A stretch of 64,000 bases of DNA from contig NZ_CP111058.1 in NCBI RefSeq assembly GCF_026250525.1, forward strand, positions 1 to 64,000, read 5' to 3'. Positions within the stretch are counted from its first letter, which is position 1. The number at the start of each line of letters is the position of its first letter. The stretch comes from Chondrinema litorale (lineage in GTDB: Bacteria > Bacteroidota > Bacteroidia > Cytophagales > Flammeovirgaceae). Under the pieces are notes generated by a model. The model was not told the origin of the DNA. It saw only the letters and a program-made list of their open reading frames with translations, and searched no databases. Both the position numbers and the translations under genes were made by a program. Shown one piece after another: positions 8,042 to 16,183 of the stretch.

Positions 8042-8893
8042 ATGAATACAGTTTACAAAATCTCATTTGCCTTTATATTATTCATAATGGGCTTACAAGC
8101 TCATGCAGGAGGTGGTTGGCCGCAACCTAAAAACAGCGGTTACTTTAAATTGGGGCAGTATGGAATAATTGCCGATAATTATTTTACACCTGCCGGAGAT
8201 ATTGTAGATATTACCACCACAGGTTATTATTCCACTTATGTATATGGAGAATATGGTTTAACAGACAGACTAACAGCCGTAGTATATTTCCCATTTTTCA
8301 GTAGATCAACCTTAAACCGATTAGAAGATAGTGAAGGAAATCTAATACAAGAAGGCGAATCGGTTAATTCAATAGGAGATACGGATGTGAGCCTGAAATA
8401 TAACATTATAAATAAATCGGTAGCAGTTTCTGTGGCGCTAACTGTAGGCTTGCCCTTAGGAAATGCTGCTGGCGGTACCAGTGGATTGCTGCAAACAGGA
8501 GATGGAGAATTTAACCAAATGCTGAGTGTAGAAGCTGGCAAATCTTTAGGTAGTGATGGTAAATATTATGTGAGTGGTATGTTGGGTTTCAACAACCGAA
8601 CAGAGGGTTTTTCTGATGAATTTAGGTATAGTTTAGAAGGGGGGGCACATTTTGGCAAATGGTGGAGTATTTTAAGAATGTACGGTATAAAATCTTTTAA
8701 AAATAGTTCTGATTCTTTTCAGCCAAATAATGGGATTTTTAGTAATGATATAGAATATGTAAGTGTCTCACCAGAAGTGGTTTATGAAGCTAAAGAGAAC
8801 TGGGGCGTGAGCCTTGGTGCAGGCTTTGCTTTTAATGCAAAAAGGGTTTTAGCAGCGCCCGCATTTACTGCTGGAATTTATCTTAAAATATGA
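8042..8893 (+). CDS. Outer membrane beta-barrel protein (transporter-like)
   Basis: A 283-aa protein with signal peptide (about residues 1-22, ending AHA-GGGW). GGGWPQPKNSGYFKLGQYGI followed by YGLTDRLTAVVYFPFFSRS, SIGDTDVSLKYNI and VGLPLGNAAGG resembles the MetA-pathway/phenol-degradation-type outer membrane transporter family. It ends in an aromatic/aliphatic strand GIYLKI, as barrel proteins do. Strand periodicity is clear over the whole length. It follows the DM13 lipoprotein closely. Substrate unknown. Confidence 0.7.
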   Translation: MNTVYKISFAFILFIMGLQAHAGGGWPQPKNSGYFKLGQYGIIADNYFTPAGDIVDITTTGYYSTYVYGEYGLTDRLTAVVYFPFFSRSTLNRLEDSEGNLIQEGESVNSIGDTDVSLKYNIINKSVAVSVALTVGLPLGNAAGGTSGLLQTGDGEFNQMLSVEAGKSLGSDGKYYVSGMLGFNNRTEGFSDEFRYSLEGGAHFGKWWSILRMYGIKSFKNSSDSFQPNNGIFSNDIEYVSVSPEVVYEAKENWGVSLGAGFAFNAKRVLAAPAFTAGIYLKI

Positions 8894-8992
8894 TTGAAAA
8901 ATTTAATATGAATAACTTTTTAATTTTTGTGGAAAGATTGAGTATAAATCTATTAATGATTAATTTGCATGAGATATTTTGATTTTTACGAG

Positions 8993-9796
8993 ATGAAAAA
9001 CTTAATTTTTTTAACTGCAATTTTATTTACGCTCTTTTCCTGTGGCCAGCAAAATGAGGTAAAAAATAATGATACTGCTCAAGCTGAAACTAAAGTAGCA
9101 GCGGTATATCCAGAAGTATTAAGTGAGGCTTTAGATGCACATGGTGGTTTGGAAACATGGCAATTTTTTGGAACATTGGAATACGAAATGGTTTCTGGTG
9201 ATAAAAGTGAATATCAGCTTTTTGACCTAAAAGAAAGGAAGTCGCTTATTATTTCAGATGCCTATAAACTTGGCTTTGATGGATCTCAGGCTTGGGTAGT
9301 ACCGAGCAAAGAAGCAATGGGAAGAAACTCTATTCGCTTTTACCATAATCTAAACTTTTATTTTTTTGCAATTCCATTTGTGTTAACCGATCCCGGTATT
9401 AAATACGAAGAGATGGAAGATATAACAATGGATAGTGTGGATTATAAAGTGCTCAAGATCAGTTATGAGGCAAACGTGGGAGATTCACCAGATGATAATT
9501 ACGTCTGCTATTTTAATAAGGAAACTAAAATGCTAGATTTTATCCGCTATACAGTTACTTATTTTTCTAAAGAATCTTCAGATAAATTTAATGCTTTAAA
9601 ATACGATGAGTGGCAAGAAGTAAATGGCTTAAAAGTACCCTTAAAAATGTCATCTTATAAATGGGAAGATGGGCAATTTGGAGAAATAAGAGGCGAAAAA
9701 ACATTCAAAAACGTAGTATTTAGTAAAGGATCACCTCTAGCAGATGTATTTACTATGCCAGAAGGCGCAGAAGTAGAAAGTACTCCAGCCAACTAA
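8993..9796 (+). CDS. Lipoprotein, DUF6503-like
   Basis: A 267-aa lipoprotein. The start is set at the ATG at 8993 (MKNLIFLT) because it begins the signal peptide directly; an in-frame ATG 24 bases upstream would add a charged aromatic stretch. Lipobox LFS-C (Cys17) is followed by an acidic linker, then LDAHGGLETWQFFGTLEYEM, a segment typical of Bacteroidota outer-membrane lipoproteins with a LolA-like half-barrel (DUF6503). Repeated antiparallel strands (YVCYFNKETKMLDFIRYTV, WQEVNGLKVPLKM) support that fold. LolA-like folds bind lipid or hydrophobic ligands; a role here is inference. Confidence 0.6.
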   Translation: MKNLIFLTAILFTLFSCGQQNEVKNNDTAQAETKVAAVYPEVLSEALDAHGGLETWQFFGTLEYEMVSGDKSEYQLFDLKERKSLIISDAYKLGFDGSQAWVVPSKEAMGRNSIRFYHNLNFYFFAIPFVLTDPGIKYEEMEDITMDSVDYKVLKISYEANVGDSPDDNYVCYFNKETKMLDFIRYTVTYFSKESSDKFNALKYDEWQEVNGLKVPLKMSSYKWEDGQFGEIRGEKTFKNVVFSKGSPLADVFTMPEGAEVESTPAN

Positions 9797-9824
9797 TTTA
9801 TCGAAAAAATACCTTGATTTATAT

Positions 9825-9858
9825 AAAGCTCTTCTGTTAATCAGAAAGAGCTTTTTTT
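9825..9858 (+). terminator. Rho-independent terminator
   Basis: AAAGCTCTTCTG pairs with CAGAAAGAGCTTT (one bulged A), loop of 5, followed by seven T. It lies 28 bases after the lipoprotein stop. Confidence 0.85.
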
Positions 9859-10001
9859 ATTAATTTTTTTCAAAAAATTTATTCTGTTACCTAGTGACTT
9901 ATTATGCATATTAAAGTCTGTAAGGTGAATGTATTAGATGCTAATTTTTAAAGTTGAGTTCGAAAGAAATAAAATGGTAAAAATCGGTTTTGTAAAATTA
10001 G

Positions 10002-10038
10002 TTTATATTAAAAAGTTGTAGAAGATCTTTAATATAAA
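10002..10038. repeat. 11-bp perfect inverted repeat
   Basis: TTTATATTAAA (10002-10012) and TTTAATATAAA (10028-10038) are exact reverse complements around a 15-base loop. It lies about 50 bases upstream of the small ORF at 10089 and could be an operator or the stem of a leader RNA. Confidence 0.6.
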
Positions 10039-10057
10039 AGTACATTCAGAAATAAAG

Positions 10058-10073
10058 ATCAGAAAAGTCTGAT
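10058..10073. repeat. Short hairpin ATCAGA-AAAG-TCTGAT
   Basis: A 6-bp perfect stem with an AAAG tetraloop, followed by a T-rich run, 16 bases before the small ORF. Confidence 0.5.
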
Positions 10074-10088
10074 TTCTTTTAAAGCATA

Positions 10089-10202
10089 ATGATGAGGTTA
10101 AAAGAAATAATAAACACTCTTGAGCAACAGGGTGTTTACCTTCTATTAATCTCAGTAGGTCCTGACATTGTAACTGTATTAGATCGGATATTTTTCGAAT
10201 AG
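10089..10202 (+). CDS. Candidate 37-aa small protein
   Basis: ATG ATG at 10089 opens a 37-codon frame ending in TAG at 10202. It begins MMRLKEIINTLEQQGVYLLL and continues with a hydrophobic stretch ISVGPDIVTV before ending in DRIFFE. An amphipathic start followed by a hydrophobic second half is protein-like, and the third positions look like neighbouring genes. It lies alone in a 590-base gap, preceded by two hairpins and followed 45 bases later by a terminator-like hairpin. I do not recognise the peptide. It could be a leader peptide, a small membrane-active protein or a chance frame. Confidence 0.4.
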   Translation: MMRLKEIINTLEQQGVYLLLISVGPDIVTVLDRIFFE

Positions 10203-10246
10203 AAAATTAGAAAAAGGAAGAGAAAATATATAATTGCAATACAAAT

Positions 10247-10286
10247 GGCAGGTGATCGGTTGAGTCGATTTTCTGCCTTTTATTTT
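10247..10286 (+). terminator. Terminator-like hairpin after the small ORF
   Basis: GGCAG (10247-10251) pairs with CTGCC (10273-10277); inside, GATCG pairs with CGATT (one G-U). The hairpin is followed by TTTTATTTT. It would end a short transcript covering 10089-10202. Confidence 0.6.
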
Positions 10287-10389
10287 GTCTGGGCAATAAA
10301 ATTTTAGATAAGAAATTTGCTTTTAATAGATAATTTATAGCATTTTTAATTAGTCAGATCACACAGGTTACATCAATTGCAGATTACGA

Positions 10390-10920
10390 ATGATTGATAC
10401 TAGCAGAATTAATTTAGTTCCATTTTCAGAAGAGGCTTACAAGGCTATATTTAATAATAACTTAGATGTGCTTGCCGAAATTCTTGAAATTGAAGACCCC
10501 GCTTTGTGGACAGCAGATGAGGAGGTGAGGGAAAATATTCCAAATTACTATCAGGAGTTTATAGATAGTGGAGGAAACATTATTTGGGGTTCATTTTTTT
10601 ATGTTTTAAAAGACAGTAAAAAACTGGCTGGCACAGGAGGTTTTAAAGGCATTCCTGATAAAAATGGCGTGGTAGAAATCGGGTACGAAATTCTTCCTGG
10701 TTTTAAAAACATGGGTTATGCCACAGAAGCAGCAGATGCTTTGGTGCATCATGCTTTTGAACATCATGCAAGCAGTGTGAGAGCGTATACAACACCAGAC
10801 GAAAATGCATCAATTTATGTGCTTAGAAAACTGGGAATGAAATACGTTGAAAATATACCCGATCCAGTAAAAGGTGAAATCTGGAAATGGGAAATTAATA
10901 GACCTCTAAATTTTTTATAA
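10390..10920 (+). CDS. GNAT-family N-acetyltransferase
   Basis: A 176-aa protein of the RimJ/RimL-like branch of the GNAT superfamily, which moves acetyl groups from acetyl-CoA to amines. It shows KKLAGTGGFKGIPD, then VVEIGYEILPGFKNMGYATEAADALVHHAF, the acetyl-CoA-binding pyrophosphate loop being the GFKNMGYATEA segment, and NASIYVLRKLGMKYV, the usual C-terminal NxxS/LxKLGF-like motif. Its stop lies 2 bases before the TTG start of the deacylase gene, so the two are one operon. The acceptor is unknown; co-occurrence with a deacylase and an ATP-grasp ligase suggests a small amino compound rather than a protein. Confidence 0.85.
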   Translation: MIDTSRINLVPFSEEAYKAIFNNNLDVLAEILEIEDPALWTADEEVRENIPNYYQEFIDSGGNIIWGSFFYVLKDSKKLAGTGGFKGIPDKNGVVEIGYEILPGFKNMGYATEAADALVHHAFEHHASSVRAYTTPDENASIYVLRKLGMKYVENIPDPVKGEIWKWEINRPLNFL

Positions 10921-10922
10921 AG

Positions 10923-11897
10923 TTGAAGCAGATAAAAAAGCTTGATCTGGGTGAGTTCGAGAAGGGAACTGTCACCCGTTGTTGGTTACATATTGTAAAC
11001 AATGGATTAGGGGAACCCGTAAGAATTCCCATTATAGTGGCCAAAGGTAAAAAGGATGGCCCAGTATTAGGCTTAACTGCGGCTTTGCACGGAAACGAAC
11101 TCAATGGTATTCCTGTAATTCAGCGTATTTTTAAATACTTGGATATGGACCAACTCTGTGGCACTTTAGTAGGAGTAATGGTTGTAAACGTACCTTCTGT
11201 TCATTTAGAAAGAAGAGAAGCACCAGATGGCACAGACCTAAATAGAATTGCTCCGGGTGTTGCAAATGGTAATATTAGTCAGGTATATATCCATAGAGTT
11301 ATAGATAGAATTGTAAAGCATTTTGATTTTCTGATCGACCTGCATACTGCCTCTTTTGGTAGGGTTAACTCTTTTTATGTAAGAGCAGATATGTCTGATG
11401 AGCAAACTGCCCGTATGGCAAGATTGCAAAACGCAGAAATCATATTAAACAATCATCCTAACGATACTACGCTAAGAGGTGCCGCTGCTTCATTGGGTAT
11501 CAAATCTGTTACATTGGAATTAAAAGACCCACATTTGTTTCAGTACGATGTAATTGAGCATAGTATAGAAGGTATACACAATGTTTTTTACGACTTAGGA
11601 ATGCAAGAAGGTTCCATTACATGTGGAATTAAAGATACGATTTTATGCGAAAGTTCTTACTGGATGTATACCGACGAAGGAGGCCTCTTATATGTATATT
11701 CTGATATAGCTCAGGAAATAAAAAAAGGAGAGCGAGTAGCTTCAGTAAGAAACATGTTCGGAGATGTAACTAAAGAATATTTTGCTAAAGAAGATGGTAT
11801 TATAATAGGTAAAAGTACAAACCCGATTAATCAAACAGGTAGCCGAATTATACATCTGGGCTTGAACTATCATTCAGTGCCCTGCTTAGTTAGATAA
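10923..11897 (+). CDS. AstE/aspartoacylase-family zinc deacylase (M14-like)
   Basis: A 324-aa protein starting at TTG 2 bases after the GNAT stop; no ATG is available upstream in frame. Zinc ligands are visible as HGNE (His56, Glu59) and LIDLHT (His141); DGTDLNR (about 102-108) is the substrate-binding loop and SVTLEL with Glu199 gives the general base. The C-terminal 100 residues form a beta domain (GGLLYVYSDIAQEIKKGE, GIIIGKSTNPINQTGSRIIHLG) typical of the succinylglutamate desuccinylase/aspartoacylase family. These enzymes hydrolyse N-acyl amino acids. The ATP-grasp gene starts 16 bases later, a pairing also known for RimK-type ligases. Confidence 0.88.
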   Translation: MKQIKKLDLGEFEKGTVTRCWLHIVNNGLGEPVRIPIIVAKGKKDGPVLGLTAALHGNELNGIPVIQRIFKYLDMDQLCGTLVGVMVVNVPSVHLERREAPDGTDLNRIAPGVANGNISQVYIHRVIDRIVKHFDFLIDLHTASFGRVNSFYVRADMSDEQTARMARLQNAEIILNNHPNDTTLRGAAASLGIKSVTLELKDPHLFQYDVIEHSIEGIHNVFYDLGMQEGSITCGIKDTILCESSYWMYTDEGGLLYVYSDIAQEIKKGERVASVRNMFGDVTKEYFAKEDGIIIGKSTNPINQTGSRIIHLGLNYHSVPCLVR

Positions 11898-11913
11898 ACT
11901 TATTTTTTTAACT

Positions 11914-13338
11914 GTGATTGAAACCATACATCATTCGGGGTTCCAGCATGAAAATCACTGGTATCCCAAACTTATAAACACACAAATTAATCCTCTGGTA
12001 AGCCATTTTTTCAAAATGGACATTAAGCGAATAGTTACCAGATATTGTCATTTGCATCCGTCTGTAAAGCCTTCTTATCTCGAAGAGCTTTTTACCTATA
12101 AACCGCAGTATTTTTTCTGGTCTGGTGGCGACTTAATTAACGTTACTTCCAGCACTGGTAAAAGGCAAATGGTTTTGATAGAAACCAACTCATGTCCATC
12201 AGGTCAAAAATCTACTCCTTTGTTAGATGATTTTGATGAATATGGAGGTTATAGCAAACTGATTGCTGGTGGTGTACAAAATTTCTTAAAAGGCAAGCGA
12301 ATGAGCTCTGGCGTACTCGCTGTTTTTTACGATAAAAACCCAATGGAGTCTTCAGGTTATGCCCATGCACTTTCTAATCATTATAATGAAAAAGTGTATC
12401 TGGTAAAATTTTTTAATGGCGAGTCTAACGACCATGTAAAACTAGAAGATAATAAATTTCATATTCTAGTAGATGGAGAGTGGTTGCCGGTAAGGTTTGT
12501 ATTTAGATATCTTACTCAAAAGCCTTGGAACAGATTACCTGTAGACTGTAAAACGCTCATATTTAACCCAATTGTTACCTGTTTAGCTGGTGGTAGAAAC
12601 AAGTTGTTGGCTTCCAAAGCCTACGACTTTTTTAATGCAGAATTAGGAACTCACCACTTACAAATTAATACTCCAGAAACTCATATGAACATCAGGCAAG
12701 AAGAAATTCCTTACTGGTATGAGAAATTTGGAGGGCATTTGGTAGTGAAAAGTCCTTATTCTAATGCAGGGCAAGGTGTATTCTTGATAAGTAATAGAAG
12801 TGAGCTAGACATATTTATGAATACTTCATTTGATTACGAATCATTTATTGTTCAAAGTTTAATTGGCAATCACCTTTGGAGTTCGGTAAGTGAGAAGGGC
12901 AAGTTGTACCATGTAGGTACTTTGCCAGATAAAAATAACCTTACTTATGTGTCTGATTTGCGAATGATGGTTCACTATACATCTACGGGTTTTAAACCAT
13001 TGTGTATGTATGCAAGAAGGGCAGAAGAGCCGCTTCCAGATACATTACAAGGTCATAATACATGGTCTGTACTCGGTACTAACATCTCTGTAAAAAAAGG
13101 AGAAAACATGTGGGATTATGATGTAAAAAGGCTAATCACACTTGACAGGCGCGATTTTAACAAATTGGGTTTGGGCATGGACGACCTTATTGAAGCTTTT
13201 ATGCAAACCATATTTGCTACCATTGCTATAGACAAACTGGCTGGCACTTTGGTAAACAAAAAAGAAAGAAAGCTAAAAAGAAGACTTTTTTATTCATTAA
13301 ACCCAGACAAAGGTTTATTAGATGAGATAATGAAATAG
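11914..13338 (+). CDS. ATP-grasp-like ligase of unknown substrate
   Basis: A 474-aa protein read from GTG. The ATP-grasp signature is GGHLVVKSPYSNAGQGVFLI (about 273-292), with the nucleotide-binding Lys279 and the glycine-rich loop; VLIETNSCPSGQKSTP (87-102) and PIVTCLAGGRNKLLASKAYDFFN (219-241) are further conserved-looking blocks. Such enzymes form an acyl-phosphate and join it to an amine. It is not RimK, glutathione synthetase or D-Ala ligase by length or motifs. Position after a GNAT and an AstE-type deacylase suggests manufacture and turnover of an amide-linked, possibly acetylated, small molecule. Function is inferred only from fold and context. Confidence 0.65.
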   Translation: MIETIHHSGFQHENHWYPKLINTQINPLVSHFFKMDIKRIVTRYCHLHPSVKPSYLEELFTYKPQYFFWSGGDLINVTSSTGKRQMVLIETNSCPSGQKSTPLLDDFDEYGGYSKLIAGGVQNFLKGKRMSSGVLAVFYDKNPMESSGYAHALSNHYNEKVYLVKFFNGESNDHVKLEDNKFHILVDGEWLPVRFVFRYLTQKPWNRLPVDCKTLIFNPIVTCLAGGRNKLLASKAYDFFNAELGTHHLQINTPETHMNIRQEEIPYWYEKFGGHLVVKSPYSNAGQGVFLISNRSELDIFMNTSFDYESFIVQSLIGNHLWSSVSEKGKLYHVGTLPDKNNLTYVSDLRMMVHYTSTGFKPLCMYARRAEEPLPDTLQGHNTWSVLGTNISVKKGENMWDYDVKRLITLDRRDFNKLGLGMDDLIEAFMQTIFATIAIDKLAGTLVNKKERKLKRRLFYSLNPDKGLLDEIMK

Positions 13339-13407
13339 TTAAATCAAGCAGCAAAGTTTAAGCTGGTTTGCAATAAATTAAATAATAATTCATGCAAAGG
13401 TAAAGAC

Positions 13408-13444
13408 TTTGCAATATGCTGTTAAAGCACTATGTGTAGTTTTG
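13408..13444 (+). promoter_or_regulatory. Bacteroidota-type promoter for the metallophosphoesterase
   Basis: TAGTTTTG (13437-13444) fits the -7 consensus TAnnTTTG, and TTTG at 13408-13411 fits the -33 box with a somewhat long 25-base spacer. It lies 44 bases before the ATG at 13489. Confidence 0.45.
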
Positions 13445-13488
13445 AAGTTCGGCATTTCAACAACATGAACAAGAATTAGCAGCTGTAT

Positions 13489-14553
13489 ATGAAATTGGGA
13501 CCAGTATTAACTTCGCTGCTTGAAATCTACGATAAATCACCAGTATTTAAGCTTTCCAAAGAGGATAGGTTAGTGATTTTTAGTGACATGCACATGGGTA
13601 ATGGCAAAGGTAACGACGACTTTGTACCTAACTCTGAGCTGTTTCTTCATGCATTAAAAGAGTACTATTATCCACTAGGTCATAAAGTAGTACTCAATGG
13701 CGATATCGAAGAATTACAAAGATTCGATTGGTATAAGATTTATGCAAAATGGCAGAAGATATATGAGCAGTTCGATCGGTTTGCAGCCGAAGACCGACTA
13801 ATTAAAACCATTGGTAATCACGACATTGGTTTACTTAGTCAAGAAATTAAAGATTACCCTTATCCGCTACACGAAGGTATCCGCTTCAATTATAAAGACA
13901 ACGATATCTTTATATTCCATGGGCATCAGGCATCAAAGAAATACAATCTTCATAATGCCCTAATTGGATATACTTTACGCTATCTGGCTAATCCGTTAGG
14001 GATAAAAAATTATTCAGTTTCACACAGTAGCAGAAAACAGTTTAAGATTGAGCAAAATGCCTATAATTTCTCTGTAAATAAAAAAGTAATGTCTGTAATT
14101 GGGCATACTCACCGCCCCTTATTTGAGTCTCTCCCAAAAATCCAAAGGCTAAAATATCGTATCGAAGGACTTTGCCGCAAGTATGCCAACTTAGATAAAA
14201 AAGATAGAAAACCTGTAAAAAAACTCATTAATGTTTACAGAAAGGAGCTAAAAAAAATCTATAAAAACGCTACCAAAAAAGAATTGGAGCAGGCAGGTAT
14301 ATATAATAACCTATTGCATATTCCATGTTTGTTTAACTCTGGCTGTGTAATTGGCAAAAGAGGAATTACCTGTCTTGAGTTTTACAATGGTGATGTACAG
14401 CTCATCCACTGGTTTGATAAAAATATTAGTGAAAAATACCTGAATCATAATGGGTACGAACCAGTACAAATCGGAGATACCAATTATTACCGGATGATTA
14501 TTAAAAAAGAGAAACTCAATTACATATTTACGAGAATTCATCTTTTGGCCTAA
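13489..14553 (+). CDS. Calcineurin-like metallophosphoesterase
   Basis: A 354-aa protein with all five metallophosphoesterase motifs in order: SDMHMG (Asp33, His35), NGDIEE (Asp72), IGNHDI (Asn110, His111, Asp112), FHGHQ and IGHTHRP. These residues hold two metal ions and cleave phosphomono- or diesters. The stretch between the last motif and about residue 275 is a very basic helical insert (many Lys/Arg) that is not part of the core fold and could bind nucleic acid or membrane. No signal peptide. It has its own promoter and is 150 bases from the ATP-grasp gene, so a shared pathway is uncertain. Substrate unknown. Confidence 0.88.
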   Translation: MKLGPVLTSLLEIYDKSPVFKLSKEDRLVIFSDMHMGNGKGNDDFVPNSELFLHALKEYYYPLGHKVVLNGDIEELQRFDWYKIYAKWQKIYEQFDRFAAEDRLIKTIGNHDIGLLSQEIKDYPYPLHEGIRFNYKDNDIFIFHGHQASKKYNLHNALIGYTLRYLANPLGIKNYSVSHSSRKQFKIEQNAYNFSVNKKVMSVIGHTHRPLFESLPKIQRLKYRIEGLCRKYANLDKKDRKPVKKLINVYRKELKKIYKNATKKELEQAGIYNNLLHIPCLFNSGCVIGKRGITCLEFYNGDVQLIHWFDKNISEKYLNHNGYEPVQIGDTNYYRMIIKKEKLNYIFTRIHLLA

Positions 14554-14777
14554 CAATCCTACACTTAAGTTGTTTATCAACTCAGTGGTTAATATTTATT
14601 AAGAGCTTTTAAATGATAGATGTAATTTTTGTTGATACAAAGTACTGTCTACTATATAGATAACTTTTGTAGCTTAAAGAATTCATTTCGCTTCATTTAA
14701 TCAGCATATCTTATATATTTGTCAACCAACCTCCAAAATTGGATTAAAAACAAATATTTCATTTAACTGAAATAGAC

Positions 14778-15320
14778 TTGCAGAAGATAACAGACCTGAT
14801 AAATACGATTGTAGACAGATTGAAGGAGAGGGATACCACCGCAATGAATTATCTCTATGAGCACTATTCTTCTGCGCTTTACGGAATAATCTACCGTACT
14901 CTTGGAGACGAAGCCATCGCCGAAGAGACATTACACGATGTTTTTATAAAAATATGGAATCAGATAGATAAGTTTGATCCTGATAAAGGAAACCTATTTA
15001 CATGGATGTACAGAATTGCCAGAAATCAGGCAATAGATGTAAGGCGCTCAAAAAAATTCCAGTATAACAATAAATCCACGGAGCTAGAACCATTCGTAAA
15101 TACCTTTACCAGTGAATCCAAAGAAGATAAATATGGATTGAAAGAGCTAATAAAAAAGATGAACGAAGACTGCATCAAGCTGATTAATATGAACTTTTTC
15201 ATGGGTTTTTCGCATAATGATATTTCCACTCAATTGGAAATGCCGCTGGGTTCTGTGAAAACAAAGATCAGATCGTGCATCAGTAAATTACGTGCCTTAA
15301 TGGAAAAATATAATGACTAA
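14778..15320 (+). CDS. ECF-type RNA polymerase sigma factor
   Basis: A 180-aa sigma factor. TTG at 14778 is taken as start because region 2 already begins at about residue 10 (DRLKERDTTAMNYLYEHYSSALYGII) and no ATG exists upstream. Region 2 continues with AEETLHDVFIKIWNQID and FTWMYRIARNQAIDVRR; region 4 is CIKLINMNFFMGFSHNDISTQLEMPLGSVKTKIRSCISKLRALM. This resembles the SigK-type group controlled by RskA anti-sigma factors, and its stop overlaps the anti-sigma start by 8 bases. Confidence 0.92.
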   Translation: MQKITDLINTIVDRLKERDTTAMNYLYEHYSSALYGIIYRTLGDEAIAEETLHDVFIKIWNQIDKFDPDKGNLFTWMYRIARNQAIDVRRSKKFQYNNKSTELEPFVNTFTSESKEDKYGLKELIKKMNEDCIKLINMNFFMGFSHNDISTQLEMPLGSVKTKIRSCISKLRALMEKYND

Positions 15321-16077
15321 AGAAGAAATTATTTCTCAAGGGTGGTTAGAAGCGTACATCACAGGTGATCTTTCTGGAAACGAAACAAAAATCGTAGAAG
15401 ACTTTATTAAAGAAAGCAAGGAGGTGCGTGATGAATATAAAGCTTTGCAAAAAACTTTAGCAGAATTGGCTTTTGCGCAGGCAATTAAACCATCAGCTAA
15501 AGTAAAGAAATCTTTAATGAGTGAACTCTCACCAGATGTAAAAAATAAACAGAATTCAATATTAAGTTATGCAGCAGTAGCAAGTATTGTATTTGCTATT
15601 TCTATGGGACTAACTGCCTATAGCTTCTGGACGAGGTGGCAAGAGGTTGAAAACAAATACAAAACGCTCTTATCTGAAAACCAAACAATGGCAGCTACAT
15701 TAAAAAAAGCCAGTGAAGATTATGAGCTGCTAGAAGAAAACAATGAAATTGCTACATCTGCTAATTATAAACGGATTATATTAAAAGGTACTGATAATGC
15801 TCCCGACTTACAGGCAGTAGTTTTCTGGAATCCAGAGGAAGAAGCTGTTTACCTTAATGCCAGTACTTTTGAAACCCTCAACGAAGCGCAGCAATATCAA
15901 CTATGGGCATTGATAGATGGAAAACCAGTAGACGCTGGTGTTTTTGATCCTGAATCAAAGTTAATTGCCATGAAAAGTATAGGACAAGCAGATGCTTTTG
16001 CTGTTACCATTGAGAAAAAAGGTGGTAGCGAACAACCCGATTTATCTGCCCTACAGGTCATAGGAGAGACATCTTGA
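15313..16077 (+). CDS. RskA-type membrane anti-sigma factor
   Basis: A 254-aa protein, start overlapping the sigma gene by 8 bases (ATGACTAA). Residues 1-75 form a cytosolic sigma-binding helical domain (WLEAYITGDLSGNETKIVEDFI), residues 83-106 a transmembrane helix (ILSYAAVASIVFAISMGLTA), 106-145 a coiled coil, and 150-254 the extracytoplasmic RskA domain (VFWNPEEEAVYLNASTFETL, YQLWALIDGKPVDAGVFDPE, AFAVTIEKKGGSEQPD). It would hold the sigma factor at the membrane until cleaved. The CHRD lipoprotein follows 102 bases later and is a likely target or operon partner. Confidence 0.9.
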   Translation: MTKEEIISQGWLEAYITGDLSGNETKIVEDFIKESKEVRDEYKALQKTLAELAFAQAIKPSAKVKKSLMSELSPDVKNKQNSILSYAAVASIVFAISMGLTAYSFWTRWQEVENKYKTLLSENQTMAATLKKASEDYELLEENNEIATSANYKRIILKGTDNAPDLQAVVFWNPEEEAVYLNASTFETLNEAQQYQLWALIDGKPVDAGVFDPESKLIAMKSIGQADAFAVTIEKKGGSEQPDLSALQVIGETS

Positions 16078-16094
16078 AAAAAAAATAAAAAAAT

Positions 16095-16183
16095 CCATTC
16101 TTCTTAAATCTAATCTAAGCTCCAGTTTCGTAGGTAGGGCAGAATATAGATTAGAATACTAACATAAACTATAAGAAGAATGG
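16095..16183 (+). promoter_or_regulatory. Leader inverted repeats that enclose the CHRD gene start codon
   Basis: CCATTCTTCTTA (16095-16106) is the exact reverse complement of TAAGAAGAATGG (16172-16183), and the second arm contains the ATG at 16180-16182. Nested inside, TCTAATCTA (16109-16117) pairs exactly with TAGATTAGA (16147-16155). In RNA this gives two stacked stems of 12 and 9 bp that hide the start codon and ribosome site. It could be a translational switch or an operator. Confidence 0.65.

Noticed and set aside
9797..10389. Riboswitch of a known class in the 590-base gap
   Set aside because: No conserved core of TPP, cobalamin, SAM or other familiar riboswitch was recognised; the hairpins are reported as unknown structure instead.
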